18,828 nucleotides of DNA from Bacillota bacterium (GCA_023399275.1 JAEWQH010000028.1:1-18828), one strand, 5' to 3'; positions 7,191 through 14,091 are shown, numbered from the stretch's first letter. Numbers and translations: made by a program. Notes: generated by a model not told the origin, from the sequence alone.

Positions 7191-7206
7191 CCTACGCTGC
7201 GTGGAG
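7177..7206. promoter_or_regulatory. Inverted repeat overlapping the HTH-gene promoter, candidate operator
   Basis: CTCCACGC (7177-7184) and GCGTGGAG (7199-7206) form a perfect 8-bp inverted repeat with a 14-bp spacer. It spans the -35 and part of the spacer of the HTH-gene promoter, the usual place for an XRE autorepressor site. Confidence 0.45.
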
Positions 7207-7297
7207 CGCGCGGCTATGACGGCGGCGCCCCTGGCAATCAAGCTCATAATCATGCGGTTTTATTGCATACTATCCGCTCGCTCCTGAAATTCCCATC

Positions 7298-7326
7298 TTG
7301 TCACAGGCCACGATTTATGCGATAAT
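7298..7326 (+). promoter_or_regulatory. Predicted promoter of the fumA-fumB-purA-purB operon
   Basis: -35 TTGTCA (7298-7303) and -10 GATAAT (7321-7326) have a 17-nt spacer; the start would be near 7333, about 44 nt before the fumA start codon. No riboswitch or PurR-type box is evident in the short leader. Confidence 0.65.
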
Positions 7327-7376
7327 TTGTTTTTCGGGTGTATTCGATTATACTGCATAGAAAGGCGGCAAACAGC

Positions 7377-8216
7377 ATGCGGATCCTTCCGGTCGGGCAA
7401 CTCGTCGAGCCTATACGCAGGCTTTGCCTGCGCGCCTGCTGCACCCTGCCGGACGATGCCGTGTATGCCCTCGCCGCCGCGCGCGAGTGCGAGCAGGAGG
7501 GCAGCGCAGCGCGCAGCGTGCTCGGCCAGCTGCTGGAAAACCAGCGCCTCGCGCGGCAGGCAGCGCGGCCGATCTGTCAGGATACCGGCATGGTCGTCGT
7601 GTTTGCGGACATCGGGCGCGAAGTTTTTCTGGATGGCGACCTTTCCGCCGCGGTTGACGAAGGCGTGCGGCTTGCATATACCGAAGGTTACCTGCGCAAA
7701 TCCGTGCTCGACCCGATCACGCGCGTCAACACGGCGGATAACACACCCGCCGTACTGCATACCCGCTTTGTCGAGGGGGATCGCGTCCTGCTCACCGTCG
7801 CGCCGAAAGGCTTCGGCAGCGAAAACATGAGCCGGCTCGCCATGCTCCCGCCCTCCGCAGGGCGCGAAGGCATCCTCTCCCACATCACGGCCACGGTGCG
7901 CGATGCGGGCGCCTCCGCTTGCCCGCCGGTCATCGTCGGCGTCGGCATCGGCGGCACGATGGAGTCCTGCGCGCTGCTGGCAAAGCGCCAGCTTCTGCGT
8001 TCGCTCGGCGCGCCTTCGCCGCGCGAGGATATCGCGCAGATCGAGCGCGAGGCGCTCCTTCGCATCAACGCGGGCGGCGCGGGGCCTATGGGCCTCGGCG
8101 GCGTAACCAGCGCGCTTGCGGTGCACGCGGCAGCGGAACCGACACATATCGCCGGGCTGCCGGTCGCGGTAAACATCCAATGCCACGCCTGCCGCCACGC
8201 GCACGAGGAGGTATAG
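7377..8216 (+). CDS. Class I fumarate hydratase, alpha subunit
   Basis: A 279-residue alpha subunit of the two-subunit, [4Fe-4S]-dependent fumarase/tartrate dehydratase family. The reaction is fumarate plus water to L-malate. The cluster cysteines appear as C68 in PICQDTGM, C182 in SACPPV and C269 in IQCHACRHA, with the expected GVGIGGTMES and GGAGPMGLGG loops between them. ATG 7377 was preferred to an in-frame ATG at 7338 because AAAGGCGG lies upstream and the upstream extension is not conserved-looking. It is the first gene of a four-gene operon with the beta subunit and two purine genes, and the two subunits together form the active enzyme. Tartrate as substrate cannot be excluded, but purB in the same operon makes fumarate more likely. 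Confidence 0.9.
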   Translation: MRILPVGQLVEPIRRLCLRACCTLPDDAVYALAAARECEQEGSAARSVLGQLLENQRLARQAARPICQDTGMVVVFADIGREVFLDGDLSAAVDEGVRLAYTEGYLRKSVLDPITRVNTADNTPAVLHTRFVEGDRVLLTVAPKGFGSENMSRLAMLPPSAGREGILSHITATVRDAGASACPPVIVGVGIGGTMESCALLAKRQLLRSLGAPSPREDIAQIEREALLRINAGGAGPMGLGGVTSALAVHAAAEPTHIAGLPVAVNIQCHACRHAHEEV

Positions 8217-8222
8217 CGCAGG

Positions 8223-8816
8223 ATGGAATACCGCATGCAGGTTCCGCTTTCGGCAAACGATATGCGCGTTTTGCGCGCCGGAGACGTGGTATACTTAACC
8301 GGCAGCGTCTATACCGCGCGGGACGCGGCGCACGCCAGATTCGATCGGCTTTTGAAGGATGGCGAACCGCTGCCCATACCGGCGGGCGCGTGCATCTATT
8401 ACTGCGGACCTTGCCCCGCTGCGCCGGGCGAGGTCATCGGTCCCTGCGGGCCGACCACCAGCAAGCGCATGGATGCGTATACGCCCGCTCTGATCGGCCA
8501 CGGCATCGTCCAGTTCATCGGCAAAGGCGCAAGGAGCGCCGCCGTCAATGAAGCGATGCGGGGCCGCGCGGTTCACTTTGCCGCAACGGGCGGCGCCGGG
8601 ATGCTCTATGCCTCGTGCGTCCGGTCCTGTGCGCTCATCGCGTTTGCCGACCTCGGCGCGGAGGCAGTCTACCGCCTGCAGGTGGAGGATTTTCCCGTCG
8701 TCGTGTCGTTTGATTTGCTTGGGAACGACGTCTACGCGCCCTCGCAGAGGAGCAGCCCGCCGCACGCGGCGCAGGGTGGTCACATGGGTTCAACTCGGAA
8801 AGGAGCAAAAACATGA
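8223..8816 (+). CDS. Class I fumarate hydratase, beta subunit
   Basis: A 197-residue beta subunit matching the C-terminal domain of class I fumarases. The hallmark GPCGPTTSKRMDAYTP lies at residues 73-88; Lys81 stands where many homologues have Gly (TTSGRMD). FIGKGARS (98-105) and FAATGGAG (119-126) are further family loops. GAGGAGG overlapping the end of the alpha gene sets the start at ATG 8223, 6 nt after the alpha stop. The last 25 residues are polar and probably disordered. The stop overlaps the purA start by 4 bp, giving tight coupling with purine synthesis. Confidence 0.9.
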   Translation: MEYRMQVPLSANDMRVLRAGDVVYLTGSVYTARDAAHARFDRLLKDGEPLPIPAGACIYYCGPCPAAPGEVIGPCGPTTSKRMDAYTPALIGHGIVQFIGKGARSAAVNEAMRGRAVHFAATGGAGMLYASCVRSCALIAFADLGAEAVYRLQVEDFPVVVSFDLLGNDVYAPSQRSSPPHAAQGGHMGSTRKGAKT

Positions 8817-10081
8817 ACTGTGCAATCGTGGGAATCAACTGGGGAGACGAGGGCAAAGGCCGCATGGTCGACCTCATCGCCGCGGATTATGACGTCGTCG
8901 TGCGCTATCAGGGCGGCAACAACGCAGGGCATACCGTGGTCAACGAATACGGCAAGTTTGCGCTGCACTTGCTGCCGAGCGGCATCTTTCGCAGCGGCGT
9001 GGTCAACGTGCTCGGCAACGGCACGGTCATCGACCCGGAGAAACTGCTGGAAGAGATCGATGAGCTGCGCGGCAAAGGCATCTCCATCACGCCGGAGAAC
9101 CTCAAGATAAGCGACCGCGCGCCGATCGTCTTCCCCTACCACCGCGATCAGGACGCGCTGGAGGAGGCGCGCCTTGCAGACGCGAAGTACGGCTCCACCA
9201 AGCGCGGCATCGCGCCGGTCTACGGCGATAAATACATGAAAAAAACCATCATGCTCGGCGAGCTGTTCTACCCGGAGTATCTCAAAAAACGCCTTGCCGG
9301 CATTCTGGAGTGGAAGAACCTGACGCTGAAAAACGTCTATGGCGCCAAGACCTACTCACCGGACGAGATCTGGGGCTGGCTGGCAACCTATGGCGAGCGG
9401 CTCAAGCCCTTCATCTGTGATACCGGCGCATTTTTGCGCAGCGTGGACGGCAAGAAAAACATCCTTTTCGAGGCGCAGCTCGGCGTGCTGCGAGACGTAG
9501 ACTTCGGCATCTTCCCCTATACCTCAAGCTCCGCTCCGCTTGCGGCCTACGCGCCCATCGGCTCCGGCATGCCCGGCGCGCGGCTGGACAGCGTCGTCGG
9601 CGTGGTCAAGGCCTACTCCACCTGCGTGGGCGAAGGCCCGTTTACCGCGGAGTGGTTTGGCGAGGAGGCCGAGCGCCTGCGCGAGGCGGGCGCGGAATAC
9701 GGCGCGGCCACCGGTCGCCCTCGCCGCGTCGGGCCTATGGATATCGTGGCAACCCGCTATGGCGTCGCTATGCAGGGCGCGACCGAGGTCGCGCTGACCA
9801 AGGTCGATATCCTCTCCTATATGGACAAAATCCCCGTTTGCGTGCAGTATGAGCTCAACGGCGTTAAAACGGACGACTTCCCCTTCCCGGCGGCAATCGC
9901 CGAGGCAAAGCCCGTCATCGAATACCTGCCCGGCTGGCAGTGCGACGTCTCCCAATGCCGCACGTTTGAAGAACTGCCCGAGGCCGCGCGGAACTACATC
10001 GACTTTATTGAGAAGCGCATCGGCTGCCCGATCACGAGCATCTCCGTCGGCGCGGCGCGCGACGAGATCATCCGGAGGTGA
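8813..10081 (+). CDS. purA: Adenylosuccinate synthetase
   Basis: A 422-residue enzyme that joins IMP and aspartate with GTP to make adenylosuccinate, the first committed step to AMP. The nucleotide loop GDEGKG is at residues 11-16 with catalytic D12, and H40 in NNAGHT is the second catalytic residue. VNVLGNGTVIDP, STKRGIAP and VGVVKAYSTCVGEGPF are also typical. GGAAAGGAG lies upstream of the ATG, which overlaps the fumB stop. Length is near the family norm of about 430. The next gene, purB, carries out the following step. Confidence 0.96.
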   Translation: MNCAIVGINWGDEGKGRMVDLIAADYDVVVRYQGGNNAGHTVVNEYGKFALHLLPSGIFRSGVVNVLGNGTVIDPEKLLEEIDELRGKGISITPENLKISDRAPIVFPYHRDQDALEEARLADAKYGSTKRGIAPVYGDKYMKKTIMLGELFYPEYLKKRLAGILEWKNLTLKNVYGAKTYSPDEIWGWLATYGERLKPFICDTGAFLRSVDGKKNILFEAQLGVLRDVDFGIFPYTSSSAPLAAYAPIGSGMPGARLDSVVGVVKAYSTCVGEGPFTAEWFGEEAERLREAGAEYGAATGRPRRVGPMDIVATRYGVAMQGATEVALTKVDILSYMDKIPVCVQYELNGVKTDDFPFPAAIAEAKPVIEYLPGWQCDVSQCRTFEELPEAARNYIDFIEKRIGCPITSISVGAARDEIIRR

Positions 10082-10088
10082 CGCAGCC

Positions 10089-11495
10089 ATGCGGGATCGC
10101 TACGAAAGTCCGCTGAGCAGCCGCTATGCCTCGGATGAGATGCAGCGGCTGTTCTCGCCGGACATGCGCTATTCCACCTGGAGGAAGCTCTGGGTGAGTC
10201 TCGCCCGCGCGGAGCACACGCTTGGGCTGCCCGTATCGCAGGAGCAGGTGGATGAACTCGCCGCGCACATCTACGACATCGACTATGACGCGGTCGCGCG
10301 CAGGGAAGCCGAGGTGCGCCACGACGTGATGGCGCACGTCTACGCCTACGGGCTGGTCTGCCCAAAGGCCTCGGGCATCATCCACCTCGGCGCGACCAGC
10401 TGCTATGTCACCGACAATGCGGATCTGATCATCCTGCGCGATGCCCTCTGCAGCATTCGAAACAGCATCCACGCCGTGCTCAAGCCGCTTTCAGACTTTG
10501 CAGGGCGCACAAAGGCGATCCCGACCGTGGGCTACACGCACTTTCAGCCCGCCCAGCCCGTCACCATCGGGCGGCGCGCATGCCTCTGGCTGCAAGACTT
10601 ATGGCTGGATCTGGAGGAGATCGAGGATGCGCTCTCAGCGATCCGTTTTCTCGGCTGCCGCGGGGCGACGGGTACGGAAGCAAGCTTCGTCTCCCTGTTT
10701 GGCGGCGACACGCATAAAATCGACGCGCTCAATGCGCAGATCGCCTCCGACTTTGGCTTCGCGCGCTGCTACGACGTCAGCGGACAGACCTACCCGCGCA
10801 AGCTGGATAGCCGCGTGCTCGGCGCGCTCTCCAGCGTGGCGCAAAGCGCCTACCGCTTTGGTGACGACATCCGGCTACTGCAGCACGACGGCATCCTCTC
10901 CGAACCGTTTGAGAGCAAGCAGATCGGCTCCTCCGCCATGGCGTATAAACAGAATCCTATGCGTTCGGAGCGCATCTGCTCGCTTTCGCGCTTCGTGATG
11001 GCCACGTCGCTCAACGCGCCGCTGACCGCGAGCGCCCAGTGGCTTGAGCGCACGCTGGATGACTCCGCCAATCGCAGGCTCTCGCTTCCCGAAGCGTTTC
11101 TCGCCACGGACGCGGTGCTGCGGCTGATGGCAAACGTCTGCACCGGGTTGATCGTGCACGAGCAGGCGAACGCAAAGCTCCTCGGCGACGCGCTGCCATT
11201 TCTCTCGACGGAAAACCTGCTCATGGCGGGCGTCCGGCGCGGCGGCAACCGGCAGGCGCTGCATGAGATCATCCGCACACACTCGCTCGCAGCAAAGGAA
11301 CGGCTGGCGGCGGGCGAGGGAAACGACCTGCCCGAGCGCCTCGGCGCAGACCCTGCGTTTCCGCTCGGTCTGGAGGAAATCCGGCGTGAGCTGGACCCCG
11401 CACGCCATATCGGCCGTTCGGTTGATCAGACGGAGCGCTTCCTTGCAAAGCACCCGGTTGCGGAGAGCACGCCGCTGCAGGAGCTTACGGTGTAG
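10089..11495 (+). CDS. purB: Adenylosuccinate lyase
   Basis: A 468-residue member of the fumarase/aspartase superfamily that splits adenylosuccinate to AMP, and SAICAR to AICAR, releasing fumarate each time. The superfamily signature GSSAMAYKQNP is at residues 280-290 with the catalytic serine in GSSAM; H151 in THFQPAQP is the general acid; RHDVMAH is at 77-83. ATG 10089 is set by GGAGGTGA overlapping the purA stop; the frame is open further upstream, but that part is a purA shadow. No clear terminator follows before the tRNA promoter. In the same operon, fumarase would turn the released fumarate to malate. Confidence 0.96.
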   Translation: MRDRYESPLSSRYASDEMQRLFSPDMRYSTWRKLWVSLARAEHTLGLPVSQEQVDELAAHIYDIDYDAVARREAEVRHDVMAHVYAYGLVCPKASGIIHLGATSCYVTDNADLIILRDALCSIRNSIHAVLKPLSDFAGRTKAIPTVGYTHFQPAQPVTIGRRACLWLQDLWLDLEEIEDALSAIRFLGCRGATGTEASFVSLFGGDTHKIDALNAQIASDFGFARCYDVSGQTYPRKLDSRVLGALSSVAQSAYRFGDDIRLLQHDGILSEPFESKQIGSSAMAYKQNPMRSERICSLSRFVMATSLNAPLTASAQWLERTLDDSANRRLSLPEAFLATDAVLRLMANVCTGLIVHEQANAKLLGDALPFLSTENLLMAGVRRGGNRQALHEIIRTHSLAAKERLAAGEGNDLPERLGADPAFPLGLEEIRRELDPARHIGRSVDQTERFLAKHPVAESTPLQELTV

Positions 11496-11547
11496 CCAAA
11501 CGCCGGTACGCCGTTTCAGGGAACGCGAACCGGCCGCAGGTCCGTGC

Positions 11548-11577
11548 TTGCAATCGCCCGGCGGCATGTGCTAAAAT
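11548..11577 (+). promoter_or_regulatory. Predicted promoter of tRNA-Leu
   Basis: -35 TTGCAA (11548-11553) and -10 TAAAAT (11572-11577) with an 18-nt spacer, ending 10 nt before the mature tRNA 5' end. Confidence 0.55.
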
Positions 11578-11587
11578 ATCTTCTTGA

Positions 11588-11674
11588 GCCGGTGTGATGG
11601 AATTGGCAGACGTGACGGACTCAAAATCCGTTGGTAGCGATACCGTGTCGGTTCGAGTCCGACCACCGGCACCA
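11588..11674 (+). tRNA. tRNA-Leu (anticodon CAA), CCA encoded
   Basis: An 87-nt class II tRNA. The acceptor stem GCCGGTG (11588-11594) pairs with CACCGGC (11664-11670), then A and an encoded CCA. The anticodon arm is ACGGA-CTCAAAA-TCCGT with anticodon CAA, reading UUG. The long variable arm GGTA-gcga-TACC is typical of Leu. The T-arm has GGTTCGAGTCC. It is the last housekeeping feature before the mobile-element patchwork, and its 3' end is a possible integration target. Confidence 0.95.
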
Positions 11675-11679
11675 TCAAA

Positions 11680-11715
11680 GGACTCTCGAAATGATACGTT
11701 CCGAGAGTTCTTTTT
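11680..11715 (+). terminator. First terminator after tRNA-Leu
   Basis: GGACTCTCG (11680-11688) pairs with CGAGAGTTC (11702-11710), with one G-U pair, and is followed by TTTTT. Confidence 0.8.
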
Positions 11716-11727
11716 CTATCCAAAAAT

Positions 11728-11749
11728 CCCAGACTTTCTGGGCTTTTTT
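11728..11749 (+). terminator. Second terminator after tRNA-Leu
   Basis: CCCAGA (11728-11733) and TCTGGG (11737-11742) form a 6-bp stem with a 3-nt loop, followed by CTTTTTT. It is a tandem back-up of the preceding terminator. Confidence 0.65.
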
Positions 11750-11840
11750 CGTTTATGGCTTTTTGCGTTTCACATCCGCGATGGGCTTGTTAGGCTCTTT
11801 TCTAGCTTGTCGCTCCGAATTTGCACCCACCCCAGAGAAA

Positions 11841-11880
11841 CGCGCAGGAGTTCGGAGTAACGCGCAGGAGTTCGGAGTAA
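11841..11880. repeat. 20-bp tandem duplication (two exact copies)
   Basis: The unit CGCGCAGGAGTTCGGAGTAA occurs twice in direct succession (11841-11860 and 11861-11880), and the next 5 bases start a third copy before diverging. No coding role is seen. Confidence 0.9.
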
Positions 11881-11909
11881 CGCGTAAGGGTATCGTAGGT
11901 AGCTCGATG

Positions 11910-11972
11910 TTGTGGAATTTGACACGGATTGCTATAATAAACCATATTGAGTTTGAGAATTTTATGGTTTTT
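11910..11972 (+). promoter_or_regulatory. Promoter-like site followed at once by an AT-rich hairpin
   Basis: -35 TTGTGG (11910-11915) and consensus -10 TATAAT (11933-11938) have a 17-nt spacer. Directly downstream AAACCATA (11939-11946) and TATGGTTT (11963-11970) form a perfect 8-bp inverted repeat ending in five T. It could be an operator, an early terminator, or both. The nuclease-gene fragment starts at 12119. Confidence 0.4.
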
Positions 11973-12118
11973 CTACCCCCGAGTAAAAAAAGACATATGT
12001 TAGCAGAGAGTGCGTTGCGCAACATACTCGACACATTTCAAAAATTGCGGATACGCCTATATCGTTGTTAAGGACTTTTTGCTCCGTTTTAAGGAATACC
12101 AAAATGAAAGGAGTCCAC

Positions 12119-12523
12119 ATGAAGAAAAGTGCAGTCGCCGCACTGAACAAACGAAGTGGCAGTCTTGCCTATAACAGGCTCGATATGCAAGTCAGCCAAG
12201 TTTTCCACTTGGCGATTGAACTCTACGATACGTCTGATTACCTTGTGATTCTTGACCATGCTGATGACATCACGGTATATGAAGATCAATCCATACATGA
12301 TACAGCAAGTTTTTACCAGATGAAAACGAATGATGACTCTATTACGCTTAGCACCGCCTTGAACGAAGGATGGATAGCCCCAGCTTTGTATGTTGTACTG
12401 AACGTATTATGGCCTGATCACTCTGAACGACATGATTACCGCTCGAATTGGAATAAAACAAATAGCGTGATAATAATGGGCTTACAACCTTTATGTTATC
12501 GGCATATAGGAGCATGCCTTTAA
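12119..12523 (+). pseudogene. DUF4297/Cap4-type nuclease gene, N-terminal fragment
   Basis: ATG 12119 has AAAGGAG 5 nt upstream, so the 5' end is intact. The first 86 or so residues resemble the DUF4297 (Cap4-type) PD-(D/E)XK nuclease domain found in anti-phage genes: DYLVILDHADDITVY (40-54) with the acidic pair D49-D50, and FYQMKT (65-70) giving the Q-x-K signature. From about residue 87 (near base 12377) the sequence stops resembling the family and reads into unrelated DNA up to a chance stop at 12523. Full-length members are several hundred residues long, so this is a 5' remnant. It probably derives from a defence gene; assignment is by motif recall only. Confidence 0.65.
12378..12463. mobile_element. 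Possible terminal scar of an insertion sequence between two truncated genes
   Basis: About 86 bp separate the points where the two facing gene fragments lose their coding character. On the minus strand the piece contains two similar words, TTCGAGCGGTAATCATG and TTCAGAGTGATCAGG, reminiscent of the repeated motifs at IS21-family ends. No transposase is present. The exact ends are uncertain. Confidence 0.3.
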
Positions 12524-12587
12524 TCATGTCAAGTTCTTTCCCTAATGTATCTGCTGGTTCCGTAATTATAGTAAAATTAAAATTCAT
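12464..12587 (-). pseudogene. N-terminal fragment of an unidentified gene facing the nuclease fragment
   Basis: ATG 12587 on the minus strand is preceded by AGGGGCGAG and opens with MNFNFTIITEPADTLGKELD, followed by MIKGMLLYADNIKVVSP. The first 41 or so codons look like a genuine protein start. After about 12464 the frame enters the same foreign piece that ends the opposing nuclease fragment, and a chance stop occurs at 12348. I cannot name the family. It may have been the partner of the DUF4297 gene in a defence locus whose middle was lost. Confidence 0.5.
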
Positions 12588-12626
12588 TAGCTCGCCCCTA
12601 ATATTGTTAGCTCGCCCCTAATATTG
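12587..12626. repeat. 20-bp tandem duplication over a ribosome site
   Basis: The unit TTAGCTCGCCCCTAATATTG is present twice exactly (12587-12606 and 12607-12626). On the minus strand it carries the AGGGGCGAG ribosome-site region of the fragment starting at 12587, so that site is duplicated. Confidence 0.9.
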
Positions 12627-12779
12627 TTCGATTTGGTCTTTTTACGCCGATTATAGCCATACTACCAAGTTCGTTTCGGCCTCTAACGGTCAGCAACAAA
12701 TTCCTGTTTATTAAGCAACTCATAACTCTTGTTTACCAGTCACATATAGTGTACCGTAAGTGACCTGGGATATAAACCC

Positions 12780-12953
12780 TTATTTGCATGAGCGGTGTAC
12801 TTTTCTATTCGCCACCGCGGAGCAAAACCTCTGCAATTCCTTCTTCGCACCCGCGAGATCTCCCGCAAGCGCCTGCCCGCGCAGCGTCTTTCGCTGCTGA
12901 CTCGTCAGGCGGTGGTATCGTAACGAGCGAATGAACTCCTGCACCTCGTCCAT
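12780..12953 (-). CDS. Small phage-type protein downstream of the small terminase gene
   Basis: A 57-residue protein (ATG 12953, stop 12780-12782), too short for a default ORF cut-off but in frame directly after the terminase gene, with 2 nt between stop and start. It reads MDEVQEFIRSLRYHRLTSQQ, then RKTLRGQALAGDLAGAKKEL; a LRGQAL-GD-AGAKKGL type ending is common in small phage proteins near terminases. The last dozen residues (VANRKVHRSCK) lie where the GC-rich phage DNA gives way to AT-rich DNA, so the tail may be altered. Function unknown. Confidence 0.6.
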   Translation of the reverse strand: MDEVQEFIRSLRYHRLTSQQRKTLRGQALAGDLAGAKKELQRFCSAVANRKVHRSCK

Positions 12954-12955
12954 GG

Positions 12956-13507
12956 CTATTTCCCTTTCCGCGCCGTGAGCAGGCGCTCCATAACGTCGTC
13001 CTGCGGATTCGCGCCCGCGTAGTCGGCGGTGCAGTTCTCCTTGACAATCTGGAAGATCTCATACCAGAGTCGGTTCGTCTGCGACATGTAGTTCTGACTC
13101 ATGGCCACGTATGGTGACTGGATTGCGCTTGCGGTGGTGGGATGCTTGGCTAAAAAGCCGAACGTCGTTACAGCCTCCTCGCACTGAATCCAGCGCGCCG
13201 CGCTCATGGCGTACCGCTCGATCAACTGCGGCGAGACGATCTCCGCGCAACCGCGCTCCCGCAACCATTCCCACGTGATCGCGTAGATCTCTGCCGCCTC
13301 GAGCGTGCGCCCGTCCTTTTGCCGCGCGGAAAGCAGCTCGCGGGGCTTGGGCATATCGCCACCCTTGAGGTCGGCCGCGTGCCGAAACTCCACGACAGTC
13401 AGCTTTCGCTTGCCGGGATTGCCGTCTACAAGTGCATCCGCAAGCGGCTTTTTCGCCGGACCCGAGCGGTACCGCGCCCCGCCGCGGTTGGTTCCATCCT
13501 TGGCCAT
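12956..13507 (-). CDS. Phage terminase small subunit (P27-like)
   Basis: A 183-residue protein starting MAKDGTNRGGARYRSGPAKK at ATG 13507, with GAGGAGG 6 nt upstream; an in-frame start at 13576 lacks a ribosome site. The Gly/Arg-rich beginning, DGNPGKRKL (residues about 28-36) and the later segment SPYVAMSQNYMSQTNRLW are typical of P27-family small terminases, which recognise phage DNA for packaging. The large subunit that should follow is missing: only a small ORF remains before the phage DNA ends. It lies downstream of an HNH endonuclease, a common order in siphophages of Firmicutes. Confidence 0.85.
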   Translation of the reverse strand: MAKDGTNRGGARYRSGPAKKPLADALVDGNPGKRKLTVVEFRHAADLKGGDMPKPRELLSARQKDGRTLEAAEIYAITWEWLRERGCAEIVSPQLIERYAMSAARWIQCEEAVTTFGFLAKHPTTASAIQSPYVAMSQNYMSQTNRLWYEIFQIVKENCTADYAGANPQDDVMERLLTARKGK

Positions 13508-13679
13508 GTCAATCCTCCTCGGGTAATACCTGGTTTGAACCTGCGAAAACGCACACGAGAGGCCGGCGCGTTGCACGAAACGGAAGGTTACAGAGATTCA
13601 GACGCCCCCACCGTCGATTACGCACGATAACGGAGATTACGTGAGATCGCGATAGATCGCGAACAAATACACCTTCGCG

Positions 13680-14036
13680 CTACTCTCCGCCGCGCCATCC
13701 GGCTCCCGCCGTGATCTTCGAATGACAGCTCTTGCACAGCGCCATGAGATTCTGCTCGTCGTGCGTGCCACCCTCGGACAGCGGCAGGATATGGTGTACT
13801 TCTTCGGCGATATTTAGGTGGCCATCTTTCTCGCATTGCTCGCACAGCGGGTGCAACTGGATGTATCGCTCGCGAATGCGTCGCCAGTCCCTGCCGTAGT
13901 GTCTGCGCGTCTCGGGATCGCGACCATAGCGGTTGTACGCTCGCTCGTTCAGGCGGCGGTGCTCCTCGCAGTAGCGTCCATCCGCCAGTCGGCCGCAGCC
14001 AGGCCACGAGCAGGGACGTTTCGGTCTGTGCGGCAT
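13680..14036 (-). CDS. Phage HNH endonuclease
   Basis: A 118-residue HNH nuclease. A small zinc ribbon is visible at the start (C9, C14, C23, H26). The HNH core runs C65-x2-C68, H81-H82 (EEVHHILPLSEGG), N96 (DEQNLMALC) and C101-x2-C104-H105. ATG 14036 has AAGGAGG 5 nt upstream. Phage HNH proteins next to terminase genes assist DNA packaging or end processing; that is the likely role here. The gene follows a promoter and hairpin that may control late transcription. Confidence 0.9.
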   Translation of the reverse strand: MPHRPKRPCSWPGCGRLADGRYCEEHRRLNERAYNRYGRDPETRRHYGRDWRRIRERYIQLHPLCEQCEKDGHLNIAEEVHHILPLSEGGTHDEQNLMALCKSCHSKITAGAGWRGGE

Positions 14037-14061
14037 GACGACCTCCTTGCAGACACGCAAA

Positions 14062-14091
14062 AGAGCCCCCGCGCTTGCCCGCGAAGGCTCT
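14062..14091 (-). terminator. Hairpin between a putative late promoter and the HNH gene
   Basis: AGAGCC (14062-14067) and GGCTCT (14086-14091) close a stem with a GC-rich interior that can pair further (CGCG elements). On the minus strand the stem is followed by TTTTGCG, a short U-run. It lies about 12 nt after the predicted start of the promoter at 14110-14138, suggesting attenuation or antitermination. Confidence 0.5.

Larger units (their letters stand above)
11750..12118. other. AT-rich intergenic DNA after tRNA-Leu; no convincing gene
   Basis: This stretch marks a drop in GC. It holds a 20-bp tandem duplication, a promoter-like sequence and an AT-rich hairpin (listed separately). Short open frames exist on both strands but have no ribosome sites or recognisable similarity. 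It is probably the flank of inserted DNA. Confidence 0.5.

Noticed and set aside
7260..8204. A 314-codon minus-strand frame over fumA
   Set aside because: No ribosome site or motifs, and fumA is certain on the other strand.
9849..10088. N-terminal extension of PurB by 80 codons
   Set aside because: It lies wholly inside purA in another frame; ATG 10089 has a strong ribosome site and gives the normal family start.
11631..12071. Open frames over the tRNA 3' end and the following AT-rich DNA on both strands (also 11753-12034)
   Set aside because: The plus-strand frame is translated tRNA and terminator sequence. Neither frame has a ribosome site or similarity I can identify.
12740..12766. Imperfect palindrome GTCAC...GTGAC as an attachment site or operator
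   Set aside because: Only the outer 5 bp and a few inner positions match, and there is no intact gene or integrase nearby to give it meaning.
12805..13062. An 85-codon minus-strand frame overlapping the terminase end
   Set aside because: It is out of frame with the small terminase and the 57-residue ORF, both of which have good starts; its product is Arg-rich without motifs.
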